Shown here: positions 39,002 to 47,015 of the stretch, in pieces
Position numbering within the stretch: position 1 is the stretch's first letter
Layout: each line of letters opens with the position of its first letter
Assembly: GCA_937944885.1 (NCBI GenBank)
Contig: CALFBB010000015.1
Coordinates: 1 to 58,825, forward strand
DNA length: 58,825 nt
Source: an uncultured cyanobacterium
Lineage (GTDB): Bacteria > Cyanobacteriota > Cyanobacteriia > Thermostichales > Thermostichaceae
Direction of reading: 5' to 3'
Notes under the pieces: model-generated
Databases searched by the model: none
What the model was told of the DNA's origin: nothing
The model's input: only the letters and a program-made list of their open reading frames with translations
Program-made: the position numbers and the translations under genes

Positions 39002-40012
39002 CTAAGACAAGGGTAAAAAATCAAGAGAGTAGGCCTGCTCAACGTCCAGCCTTGGCTCTACGATTTGCAACGCCACTACGTCTTCAAAGTAGCGCTGCCA
39101 GCGTTCCGGGGTCATGGCTCCAATCCCTAGGGTGGCGGCATCTCCTGAAGTCAAGAGGCTGTAGTCTTTCAGAGCTTGGTGACTGTAGGCCAGAAGGGCC
39201 TCGCTCATGTCGGGGTTATCCTGTTGGATGAGGCGGTTGCCAGGGCGGGGATCCTCCAGGTAGCTTTGCCAACCCTCAATGGAAGCGGCAACAAACTTTT
39301 GCACCTGTTCCGGTTGCTGCTCAATGAAGCGACGGGTGGTCTCTAGAGTGGTGGCATAGGGAGAGTAGCCGTAGTCAGCAAGCAAGAACACCACCGGATC
39401 AAAGCCTCCCTCTTGGCGGACCCGGAAAGGCTCGGCGGTTACATAGCCCTGCTGAGCAGAGGACTTATCCAGCAGAAACGGCGCCAGGCTGGAAATATAG
39501 GGGCGCTTTTGGGCATCAGAAAACCCGAACTTAGCCCGCAAAAAGGGCCAATAGGTTAAGTTTGCCCCGGCGGAGACCCAAATGGGTTTTCCCCGCAAAT
39601 CTTGCAAGTGGCTGTAACCCATGCCGGGGTGAGCCAACAAACATTGGGGATCCTTTTGAAAGAAGGCGGCTACAGTAACCAAGGGGATCCCAGCCTGCAA
39701 CGCTGCCAGGGCATCTGCGCTGGATCCTAGGACAAAATCGGTTGCTCCACCTGCCAACAGTTGCACCACGTTTACGCCTGTACCTCCCATGCGGATCTCC
39801 ACCTCCAGCCCATAACGGGCGTAGATGCCGGTGGCTAAGGCTTGGTAAAAGCCACCGTGCTCCGCTTGTGCATACCAGTTGGTGGTTAGGCGGAGGGTTG
39901 TACGGGTAGGGTGGGCGGGCGGGGATCCCCAACCGAAGGCCAGTAGGGCAGCTCCATTGAGGAGAAAATCTCGGCGGGACCAAGGTTTCCCGGTTACGGC
40001 AGATGTACCCAC
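39002..40012 (-). CDS. THI5/NMT1-type ABC transporter substrate-binding protein
   Basis: 336 aa. Twin-arginine-like N-terminus SRRDFLLNGAALLAFGWG, then TLRLTTNWYAQAEHGGFYQALATGIYARYGLEVE, the opening of the NMT1/ThiY/SsuA binding-protein fold. GTGVNVVQLLAGGATDFVLGSSADAL and GMGYSHLQDLRGKPIWVS are ligand-lobe motifs. Ligand could be a pyrimidine or other thiamine precursor, or an alkylsulfonate; the N-W-Y...H-G-G-F-Y motif favours the ThiY group. No permease or ATPase gene is nearby, so it is an orphan here. GTG start at 40012. Confidence 0.85.
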   Translation of the reverse strand: MGTSAVTGKPWSRRDFLLNGAALLAFGWGSPPAHPTRTTLRLTTNWYAQAEHGGFYQALATGIYARYGLEVEIRMGGTGVNVVQLLAGGATDFVLGSSADALAALQAGIPLVTVAAFFQKDPQCLLAHPGMGYSHLQDLRGKPIWVSAGANLTYWPFLRAKFGFSDAQKRPYISSLAPFLLDKSSAQQGYVTAEPFRVRQEGGFDPVVFLLADYGYSPYATTLETTRRFIEQQPEQVQKFVAASIEGWQSYLEDPRPGNRLIQQDNPDMSEALLAYSHQALKDYSLLTSGDAATLGIGAMTPERWQRYFEDVVALQIVEPRLDVEQAYSLDFLPLS

Positions 40013-40150
40013 AGGCGTTCACAGGTGAGAGGAGTTTCTTTTAGCTTAGTTTTCTTGCCGTTGGGTCGGGAAGTCTTGACCTGTTTTTGCCGGGATCCGG
40101 CTGCGGATCCGAATTTAAGGCAGGATTAAAACAATCAGAGGAAGGCAGCG

Positions 40151-41662
40151 ATGGGCAAGGTGTATTTGCTGGGGGCGGGCTTAGGCGGGCGAGAGGGTCT
40201 GACGCTGCGGGCCTTGCAGATTCTGCATCAGGCGGAGGCCATTTGGGTCGATGAGCTGGTGGATGAGCGGTTGCTGGCGGAGTTGCCGAGTCAAGCCCAG
40301 GTGTGGCGACGCTGTGAGCGGAGTTCTGGGGAAGAAGGGATCCACTGGTTAATCCAACGCTGCCAGGAGGGTAAACAGGTGGTGCATCTGAAATCGGGGG
40401 ATCCTTTTATTTTTGGTCGCAGCCGCGAAGAGGTGGAAGCCCTGAGTGCTGCCGGCTGCCCCTTTGAGATCCTGCCCGGCCTGTCTGCGGCACTGGCCGG
40501 CCCCTTTTGGGCTGGGATCCCGCTTACGGATAAGCACCTGAGCCGCACGTTTGCCGTTCTCACAGCCCATGAGCTGGAAACTCTCCCTTGGTCGGCCCTG
40601 GCCCAACTGGATACCCTGGTGATTTTGATGGGATCCCGTCGGCAGGCAGCAATTGCCACCCATTTGATCCAGGCGGGGATCCCGGCTAACCGACCGGTGG
40701 CCCTAATCTGGGCCGCAGGGGAAGCAGCCCAGAAGGTATGGGTAGGGGAAGTGGAGGATCTCCTTCCAGGCAGGGAAAACAACCTTCCCGAGCCGCCCCC
40801 TCGGCCGGGGCTTTGGGTGGTGGGAGAGGTAGTCAAGCTGCGGCCCCAGTTTTTGCCAGGGATCCCTCCTCTGCCGCAGCCGGCTCCCTTAGCCGGTCAA
40901 ACCGTTTTGGTTACCCGTTCCGAGGAGCAATCCCCAAGCTTTTGCCAACTGCTGCAAACCCAAGGGGCAAGGGTCTTGGAGATGCCCACCCTGGTGATTC
41001 AACCCCCTAGCAGCTGGGATCCCCTAGATACAGCCATTGCCGGCCTGCAGAAGTTCGACTGGCTGTTGTTGACTTCTGCTAATGCCGTCACCTATTTTTT
41101 CAAGCGGCTCCATCACCACGGACAAGATAGCCGAGCCCTCCATCGGCTCAAGGTGGCGGTGGTGGGATCCAAAACAGCAGCAGTCCTGGCCGAATACGGC
41201 ATTCACCCGGATCTGGTTCCTCCCCGATTTGTTGCCGATGCCCTCCTAGAGATCTGGCCGGAGCCGGTGGCCGGGCAGCGGGTGCTCTTCCCACGGGTAG
41301 AATCCGGCGGTCGGGATATCTTGGTGCAAGGGCTCCAGCAACAGGGGGCCCAGGTGCTGGAGGTACCGGCCTACCAATCGGCTTGTCCGCCGCTTCCCGA
41401 TCCCCAGGTGGTAGAGACCCTGAAAAGGCGGCAGGTGAATATCCTCACCTTTGCCAGCTCCAAGACGGTGCAGCACTTTGCCCGGTTGCTGCGGCAGGCA
41501 GGGTTGGGAGCCGAGAGCTGGGATCCCCCTGTGCAGATTGCTGCCATTGGCCCCAAAACCGCAGAAACCTGTCGGGCCGAGCTAGGACGGGTGGATATTC
41601 AAGCCAAGGAGTACACCCTAGAGGGGTTGGTAGAAGCCATAGTGGCTGCCCTCCAGAAGTGA
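40151..41662 (+). CDS. cobA-hemD: fused uroporphyrinogen-III C-methyltransferase / uroporphyrinogen-III synthase
   Basis: 503-aa bifunctional tetrapyrrole enzyme. N-terminal SUMT domain (about 1-240): [39 protein letters not shown] and [21 protein letters not shown]-terminal HemD domain (about 250-500): [51 protein letters not shown] and [16 protein letters not shown]. It closes the linear tetrapyrrole and makes precorrin-2 for siroheme and B12; the HemD part also feeds heme and chlorophyll. AGAGGAAGGCAGCG precedes the ATG. menB follows 37 bases downstream. Confidence 0.96.
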   Translation: MGKVYLLGAGLGGREGLTLRALQILHQAEAIWVDELVDERLLAELPSQAQVWRRCERSSGEEGIHWLIQRCQEGKQVVHLKSGDPFIFGRSREEVEALSAAGCPFEILPGLSAALAGPFWAGIPLTDKHLSRTFAVLTAHELETLPWSALAQLDTLVILMGSRRQAAIATHLIQAGIPANRPVALIWAAGEAAQKVWVGEVEDLLPGRENNLPEPPPRPGLWVVGEVVKLRPQFLPGIPPLPQPAPLAGQTVLVTRSEEQSPSFCQLLQTQGARVLEMPTLVIQPPSSWDPLDTAIAGLQKFDWLLLTSANAVTYFFKRLHHHGQDSRALHRLKVAVVGSKTAAVLAEYGIHPDLVPPRFVADALLEIWPEPVAGQRVLFPRVESGGRDILVQGLQQQGAQVLEVPAYQSACPPLPDPQVVETLKRRQVNILTFASSKTVQHFARLLRQAGLGAESWDPPVQIAAIGPKTAETCRAELGRVDIQAKEYTLEGLVEAIVAALQK

Positions 41663-41699
41663 CCCCAGCCCGCAACCATTGGATAATACGGATCCCAGC

Positions 41700-42563
41700 A
41701 TGTCCGCAGTAGCACCCTCGCAAGGATCGAAGACCATGTGGCAGACCGCCAAATCCTACGAAGATATTCTTTACGAAAAAAGTGAGGAGGGCATTGCCAA
41801 AATCACCATCAACCGCCCCCACAAACGCAACGCCTTCCGGCCCAAAACCATTCAGGAGTTGATTGACGCTTTCTCCAATGTACGGGAGGATCCCCGTATT
41901 GGGGTGGTGCTGTTTACCGGGGCCGGCCCCCACAGCGACGGCCAATACGCCTTCTGTGCCGGTGGGGATCAGAGCGTACGCGGAGAAGCCGGTTACTTGG
42001 ATGAAGCCGGGATCCCACGCCTGAACGTGCTGGATTTGCAGCGTTTGATCCGCTCTCTACCGAAGGTGGTGATTGCCTTGGTAGCCGGTTATGCCATCGG
42101 TGGGGGGCATGTCTTGCACTTGGTCTGTGACCTCACCCTGGCTGCCGACAACGCCATTTTTGGTCAGACCGGCCCCAAGGTGGGGAGCTTTGATGGGGGC
42201 TTTGGAGCCAGCTACCTGGCCCGGGTGGTAGGACAAAAAAAAGCCAGGGAGATCTGGTTTCTCTGTCGCCAGTACACCGCAGCACAAGCCCTGGAGATGG
42301 GGCTGGTGAATGCAGTTGTCCCCGTTGAAGAATTAGAAGCAGAAGGGATCCGCTGGGCGCGGGAAATCCTGCAAAAAAGCCCCTTGGCCATCCGCTGTCT
42401 CAAGGCGGCCTTCAATGCCGATTGCGACGGCCAGGCAGGGCTACAAGAACTGGCAGGCAATGCCACCCTATTGTTTTACATGACCGAAGAAGCTGCCGAA
42501 GGCAAACGTGCTTTTCTGGAAAAGCGTCCCCCCAACTTCCGCCAGTTTCCTTGGCTACCCTAA
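41700..42563 (+). CDS. menB: 1,4-dihydroxy-2-naphthoyl-CoA synthase
   Basis: Crotonase-fold enzyme closing the naphthoquinone ring, needed in cyanobacteria for phylloquinone of photosystem I. Seen: [35 protein letters not shown] (oxyanion loop with the MenB-specific GGDQ), [20 protein letters not shown] and the C-terminal [22 protein letters not shown] at 41700 gives 287 aa; ATG at 41736 ([15 protein letters not shown]) gives 275 aa and matches homologues about as well. Probably cotranscribed with cobA-hemD. Confidence 0.97.
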   Translation: MSAVAPSQGSKTMWQTAKSYEDILYEKSEEGIAKITINRPHKRNAFRPKTIQELIDAFSNVREDPRIGVVLFTGAGPHSDGQYAFCAGGDQSVRGEAGYLDEAGIPRLNVLDLQRLIRSLPKVVIALVAGYAIGGGHVLHLVCDLTLAADNAIFGQTGPKVGSFDGGFGASYLARVVGQKKAREIWFLCRQYTAAQALEMGLVNAVVPVEELEAEGIRWAREILQKSPLAIRCLKAAFNADCDGQAGLQELAGNATLLFYMTEEAAEGKRAFLEKRPPNFRQFPWLP

Positions 42564-42717
42564 ACCCCCTTGCAGGGAGCCAAGCTCGTCTGCAGCCGTT
42601 GACTTGGATAAACTCTCTCTGCTAAACCCTCTCTGCTCAACTCTACAGCTATCCCTGGGTATTAGGTGTTAAAATTCAACGGGATTCAATAACAGCAAAA
42701 AACAGACAAAATTGACA

Positions 42718-42739
42718 AACAGGCTAGGAACAGGCTAGG
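42718..42739. repeat. tandem 11-mer duplicating the Shine-Dalgarno region of the nuclease-ParA gene
   Basis: AACAGGCTAGG occurs at 42718-42728 and 42729-42739. The second copy supplies the AGGA in front of the ATG at 42742. The duplication therefore created, or displaced, the ribosome-binding site of the island's first gene. Confidence 0.85.
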
Positions 42740-42741
42740 AT

Positions 42742-44223
42742 ATGCCGGAACCCGAAGACCTACATAGTCATAGCGGGGCGCCTTTGGGACAAACAGCTGT
42801 TGTCCGCCTTTTAGACAAGGTATCCGGCCACATCTGCGAGAAAACCCTTGTCAGAGAGTTGATTCCCCCCCTTTTGAGTCTGTGGGGATACAAAGCCGGT
42901 GATTGGCAGCAGGAGGTTCCTTTAGGTTCCAGTTGCCGTGCTGACTTCCTTGTTTCCATCCAGAGAGCCGGCAAGCCCCGTCTTAACTATCTGCTCATAG
43001 AGGCCAAAGCCCCTAAAGAAAACCTAGACAAACATATCTGTCAGGTTCACCTTTATCTCCGGCAAGCCAGATCTATATTTGGCTTATTGACGAATGGTTT
43101 CGAATTTCAGATATATTACAATAACGCTCTAGAAATTCTTTGTTTAGGAAAACTCAATAGAGATACATTTATTGCAAAGTTTCCTACTCTGAGTAAGATT
43201 CTGGGGCGTAAGGGCTGTTTAGTTATTACCGAGGAACTTGAAAAATTAAATCTTTCCTTCCACAACCGCTTATATGGATATCTTCAGAAGGTATTTCCGA
43301 ATTCTCAACAACCCTCTAACTCCCGCAAGGAAAGGCCCATCAGTAAACCCAACAGTAGCTCAGGAAAGTCTGGAACTATGATTATTACAGTTTTCAACAA
43401 CAAGGGTGGAGTCGGCAAGACCACAATGACCATCAACCTAGCTGCCGCTCTTAGTGGCATGGGGAAGAAAGTTCTCTTAATTGACATTGATGCTCAGGCA
43501 AACCTAACTACAGGCTTGGGTATCGACCCCCTTCAAGATGTAGAACTAAAATCCAAAAAAGATATTACCCATCTTCTAGCAGAGCCGATTGTTAAGGTAG
43601 AGGAGGTTATCATTTCCAAGCAATGGGGAAATGTAAAACTAGATATTATTCCCTCTCATATTCGTTTGAGCGATATGGAGCCTCTGCTCATTAGCACAGT
43701 GGATTCTGACCAGATTCTGGCAAAGAAGCTTAAAAAAATTACCCAAAACTATGACTATATTTTTATAGACACTCCTCCTTCTTTTGGCAAGGTTAACAGT
43801 ATATCTTTGATGGCCTCCGATAGGGTACTGGTTCCCATTCACTTAGCTCCTTATCCGATTCGGGCACTTGAGTATGTGGTGAAACGGGTGAAGGTGATTG
43901 ATGATGCTCGGGAATGCCCCCTTTCTATTCTTGGTATAGCCGTTAGTATGTACGATAAAGCAGCAACCAAGCAGAGTAAGGAGATGATATCTGAGGTCTA
44001 TGCAGTCTTGTCTAGAGTTACTACAGATAAGCTTATTCAAATCTTCCCAGAAAATACATGGATACCCAGAAGAGTTATTGTCTCTAACTGTCCTGCTAAG
44101 GGTTATCCCCTCTCTTGGGCAGAACATGATGAGGAGCTATTGACCCAAGAGAAAGAAGCAGCCCTGGATGCCTTTCATTGCTACACTGAGCTTGCTACGC
44201 ACTTGCTTCATTTAACTGAGTAG
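42742..44223 (+). CDS. HsdR-N-type PD-(D/E)XK nuclease domain fused to ParA ATPase
   Basis: 493 aa, two complete modules. Residues 20-185 follow the type I restriction HsdR N-terminal pattern: Glu33 (ICEKTLVRELIPPLLSLWGY), Asp68 (CRADFLVS), Glu87-Ala-Lys89 (LLIEAKAPKENL), Gln101 (CQVHLYLRQA), then GLLTNGFEFQIYY. All presumed nuclease residues are present. A Ser/Pro linker (about 188-211) leads to Met213, where a free-standing ParA would begin: MIITVFNNKGGVGKTT. The deviant Walker A has signature Lys221 and Lys226; LLIDIDAQANLTTGLG and Walker B FIDTPPS (Asp343) follow. DNA cleavage or binding steered by a ParA switch is the inference. The next gene is ParB-like, 49 bases away. Region is AT-rich and nearly free of GGATCC, suggesting transfer. 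Confidence 0.88.
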   Translation: MPEPEDLHSHSGAPLGQTAVVRLLDKVSGHICEKTLVRELIPPLLSLWGYKAGDWQQEVPLGSSCRADFLVSIQRAGKPRLNYLLIEAKAPKENLDKHICQVHLYLRQARSIFGLLTNGFEFQIYYNNALEILCLGKLNRDTFIAKFPTLSKILGRKGCLVITEELEKLNLSFHNRLYGYLQKVFPNSQQPSNSRKERPISKPNSSSGKSGTMIITVFNNKGGVGKTTMTINLAAALSGMGKKVLLIDIDAQANLTTGLGIDPLQDVELKSKKDITHLLAEPIVKVEEVIISKQWGNVKLDIIPSHIRLSDMEPLLISTVDSDQILAKKLKKITQNYDYIFIDTPPSFGKVNSISLMASDRVLVPIHLAPYPIRALEYVVKRVKVIDDARECPLSILGIAVSMYDKAATKQSKEMISEVYAVLSRVTTDKLIQIFPENTWIPRRVIVSNCPAKGYPLSWAEHDEELLTQEKEAALDAFHCYTELATHLLHLTE

Positions 44224-44272
44224 GAATTGGAGAGTGGCTTAGACTGTCTTTATGCCTTTCTAGGATTAGAAA

Positions 44273-45028
44273 ATGGACTTTTCCCAAGATATCCGACAAC
44301 AGATTATTGAGCAATATCTCAGGATAAAGCCACTCAACCACGGTCAGGTTCACATTTCTCAAATTGCTATTCCCGATACCCTGAAAGCATGCCTAGGTCA
44401 AGATAAGGTTGAGGCTGCAACTCAAAGCATAAGAAAATTTGGTAGCAATCTGTACCCAATCATCGTTAGGAGAACAAATGGCTATGGAGAAGATAAAGAG
44501 TATGAAGTAATCTTTGGAGAAGAGTGGTGTGAAGCAGCTAAACAATTGGAACTAGAGAGAATTTGGGTGTGGGTCTTTGATCTCTCTGATGATGAGGTGG
44601 CTTACCTGCGTCAGTTCCTAGAAGAAGGATCCCTGAGATCCAACCTAGATGAGAGTCAAGGCAGAGTTGGACACAATAGAGAGTCTCAAGAAACAGGTCA
44701 GCTTGGGCAGTTTGATCAGATTCTTTCAATTCTTTCTCAGATTCTTTCAATTCTTTCGGCCCAGAACCAAATTCTTGTTGAAATTAAGCAATCCCTGGAT
44801 GAGTTACTCGATCGGTTGCCCAAGCCTCCTCAACTTAAGAATATCAATGGAGTGACAGAAGAAGAACTTAAGAATTCACAAAATCCAATAGTAAAAAAAC
44901 ATGCAAGTGAAATCTACCAATTTATTAGCGCTCGAGGGAGCATTAAGAGTATAGATGAATTAAAACAGATTCGTGGAATTGGTCCAAAAACAATTGAATA
45001 CTTGAAAAACAAGTATAAGTGTGAGTAG
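44273..45028 (+). CDS. ParB-N domain protein with coiled coil and C-terminal helix-hairpin-helix
   Basis: 251 aa. Residues 25-115 are a ParB/Srx-type domain (VHISQIAIPD, SIRKFGSNLYPIIVRRT, YEVIFGEEWCEAAKQLELERIWVWVF). The ParB box G-E-R-R-x-R-A reads G-E-E-W-C-E-A here (82-88), so the CTP-contacting arginines are lost. Residues 147-182 form a coiled coil with the heptad unit QILSILS duplicated by a 21-bp tandem repeat (44717-44757). The end (225-248, IDELKQIRGIGPKTIEYLKN) is a DNA-binding helix-hairpin-helix. There is no typical ParB central HTH. AGGA precedes the ATG. Very likely the partner of the nuclease-ParA protein. Confidence 0.85.
   Translation: MDFSQDIRQQIIEQYLRIKPLNHGQVHISQIAIPDTLKACLGQDKVEAATQSIRKFGSNLYPIIVRRTNGYGEDKEYEVIFGEEWCEAAKQLELERIWVWVFDLSDDEVAYLRQFLEEGSLRSNLDESQGRVGHNRESQETGQLGQFDQILSILSQILSILSAQNQILVEIKQSLDELLDRLPKPPQLKNINGVTEEELKNSQNPIVKKHASEIYQFISARGSIKSIDELKQIRGIGPKTIEYLKNKYKCE
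44717..44757 (+). repeat. 21-bp in-frame tandem duplication inside the ParB-like gene
   Basis: A unit starting CAGATTCTTTCAATTC is repeated head to tail (44717-44737, 44738-44757 plus one changed base). Each copy encodes seven residues, giving QILSILSQILSILS. Because the unit is one heptad, the duplication lengthens the coiled coil by exactly two helical turns without breaking its register. Confidence 0.9.
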
Positions 45029-45202
45029 AGAGCAGTTTTACAGGGTTCTTTGTGGATTCTTTTGTATAAAACAATCTTTTCATAAACTCCTTGAATTTAA
45101 GGATATCTGACTCTCAACCAGTATGTTTATTCAGGTCTGTTGGAGAGGGCCTGCTGCTGTGTATTTGAGATCGATTCCTTTCTTGTGCTCAGCTAGGCTC
45201 CA

Positions 45203-45907
45203 TTAGCCACCCAGAAATAGCTCTAGGACTTCAGGGTTAGCCAAGAGATTGGGGCCAGTATCTTCAAAGCGGTTTTCACCCGTTGACAGCACATAGCCCC
45301 AGTCAGCCATGCTCAGGGCTTGCTTGGCGTTTTGTTCTACCATCAGGATGCTAATACCGAGGTGATTGATCTCCCGCAGCAGATTAAAGGTTTGCTCAAC
45401 AAAGAGGGGGGACAGACCGGCTGTCGGCTCATCCAACAACAACAATTGTGGCTCCACCATCAAGGCCCGTCCCATTGCTACCATTTGCCGCTGCCCACCG
45501 GAAAGGGATCCCGCTGCTTGGTGCCGTTTCTCTTTCAGGGGAGGAAACAGCTCATAAACCCGCTCCAATTGGTCAGCAAAGTTATCTTGCCGAATAAAAG
45601 CGCCCATCTCCAGGTTTTCTTGCACCGAGAGAGAAGGAAAAACATTGTTTGTCTGCGGTACAAAACAAATCCCCCGCCGCACCAGTTGCTCTGCTGGCAA
45701 CCGGGTAATGTCGGATCCCTGAAACAGGACCTTACCGGCTCGGATGGTGGCCAACCCAAACAGAGATTTCAACACAGTTGATTTACCGGCTCCATTGGGG
45801 CCGATAATCACCACAATTTGTCCTTGCTTGACTTTGAGGTGGATCCCTTTGAGGATGTCCACACCACGGTAGCCGCTGTAGAGATTCTGCAGTTCCAGCA
45901 AGGTCAT
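45203..45907 (-). CDS. livF: branched-chain/neutral amino-acid ABC transporter ATPase (LivF type)
   Basis: 234-aa ATPase of a HAAT-family importer. Walker A GPNGAGKST, ICFVPQTNNVFPSLSVQENL (LivF-type Q-loop region), signature LSGGQRQMVAMGRALM, Walker B LLLLDEPTAGLSPLF and H-loop LMVEQNAKQAL. ATG at 45907 (MTLLELQNLYSGY) overlaps the livG stop as ATGA, so translation is coupled; the longer frame to 46081 lies inside livG. The permease genes livH/livM are not in the window. Confidence 0.94.
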   Translation of the reverse strand: MTLLELQNLYSGYRGVDILKGIHLKVKQGQIVVIIGPNGAGKSTVLKSLFGLATIRAGKVLFQGSDITRLPAEQLVRRGICFVPQTNNVFPSLSVQENLEMGAFIRQDNFADQLERVYELFPPLKEKRHQAAGSLSGGQRQMVAMGRALMVEPQLLLLDEPTAGLSPLFVEQTFNLLREINHLGISILMVEQNAKQALSMADWGYVLSTGENRFEDTGPNLLANPEVLELFLGG

Positions 45908-46728
45908 GAAGGGGATCCCTCCGGGGATAGGGCAGAGGAAGAAGATTGGGGTTGACCGGAGGGATCGGCAAGGGTTACGGATCCCAGATAAGCCTCGCGC
46001 ACCTGCGGGTTCTGTTTGATTTCCTGGATGGATCCCTGTGTCAGCACCTGGCCTGCTGCCATCACCACCACGTGGTCGCATAGACGCGTCACCAAATCTA
46101 AATCGTGCTCAATGATGCAGAAGGTGCAACCACGCTCCCGGTTGAGGTACTCAATAAAACTCATCAAATCTCCAAGTAGGGTACGATTGACACCAGCCCC
46201 CGGCTCATCCAGCAAAATCACCCGTGCATCTGTCATCAGGGTTCGCCCCAGTTCCAGTAGTTTTTTTTGCCCACCCGAAAGGGTAACTGCCAGTTGATCT
46301 CGCAAGTGGATCAGGTTTAGTCGCTCTAAGACTTCTTCAGCACGGGCCCGTAGCTCGGCTTCCTGCCGCCTCACCCGCTGCCAACCAAACCAGGTGGTGA
46401 TCAGGTTTTCCCCCACCTGTGCCGGCGGTACCACCATCAGATTTTCCAAGACAGTCATGCGGCCAAACTCACGCGGGATCTGAAAGGTGCGCACCAAGCC
46501 GCGATGAAACAGACAATGGGGAGGCAATCCGGTGATATCTGCACCATCCAGCCAGACGCGTCCAGAACTGGGACGAATAAACCCGGCAATGATGTTGAAA
46601 AGGGTGGTTTTTCCGGCACCATTAGGGCCGATCAAGCCTGTCACCTGACCGGTCTCGATTCGGAAAGAACAGTGATCCACTGCGTTAATGCCGCCAAACC
46701 GTTTGCAGATATCGTCGATAACGATCAC
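45904..46728 (-). CDS. livG: branched-chain/neutral amino-acid ABC transporter ATPase (LivG type)
   Basis: 274-aa partner ATPase. Walker A GPNGAGKTT, LVRTFQIPREFGRMTVLENLMV, signature LSGGQKKLLELGRTLM, Walker B VILLDEPGAGVNRTLL, IEHDLDLV, and the LivG-specific tail GSIQEIKQNPQVREAYLG. The last 20 residues are Ser/Pro-rich and not conserved. It is divergent from the binding-protein gene; a GTAN8TAC site lies between them. Confidence 0.94.
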   Translation of the reverse strand: MIVIDDICKRFGGINAVDHCSFRIETGQVTGLIGPNGAGKTTLFNIIAGFIRPSSGRVWLDGADITGLPPHCLFHRGLVRTFQIPREFGRMTVLENLMVVPPAQVGENLITTWFGWQRVRRQEAELRARAEEVLERLNLIHLRDQLAVTLSGGQKKLLELGRTLMTDARVILLDEPGAGVNRTLLGDLMSFIEYLNRERGCTFCIIEHDLDLVTRLCDHVVVMAAGQVLTQGSIQEIKQNPQVREAYLGSVTLADPSGQPQSSSSALSPEGSPS

Positions 46729-46827
46729 ACCACTGACCTAGAGGAGATACCTTGCTTAAGAATCATCGTGTTAGGTTCGCCTATTATCCTCCTCAGATCT
46801 TTGTAGGAGCAACTGCTTTCGGATTTT

Positions 46828-46841
46828 GTAGCTAGCTTTAC
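46828..46841. promoter_or_regulatory. NtcA-type binding site
   Basis: GTAGCTAGCTTTAC is a perfect GTA-N8-TAC palindrome, the nitrogen-control (NtcA) consensus. It lies in the 287-base gap between livG (minus) and the amino-acid binding-protein gene (plus). Nitrogen control of an amino-acid importer makes sense. A TAN3T -10 at the standard 22-base distance was not evident on either side, so the site may be class I, repressive or fortuitous. Confidence 0.5.
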
Positions 46842-47015
46842 GAAGTTGTTAGGATACGGTAATCCCTTTGTTAAGGGAGTTGGGAACGCTTTGAGATAAG
46901 CGTACGTCTAACTGGTACATTCTTGCTACACAAGGTGCGGCGCACCATCAACTCTCGACTTCTAACTCTTGACTTTTCAAGACTCTATACTCTTGCCCCA
47001 CAGGAGGTTTTGGTT

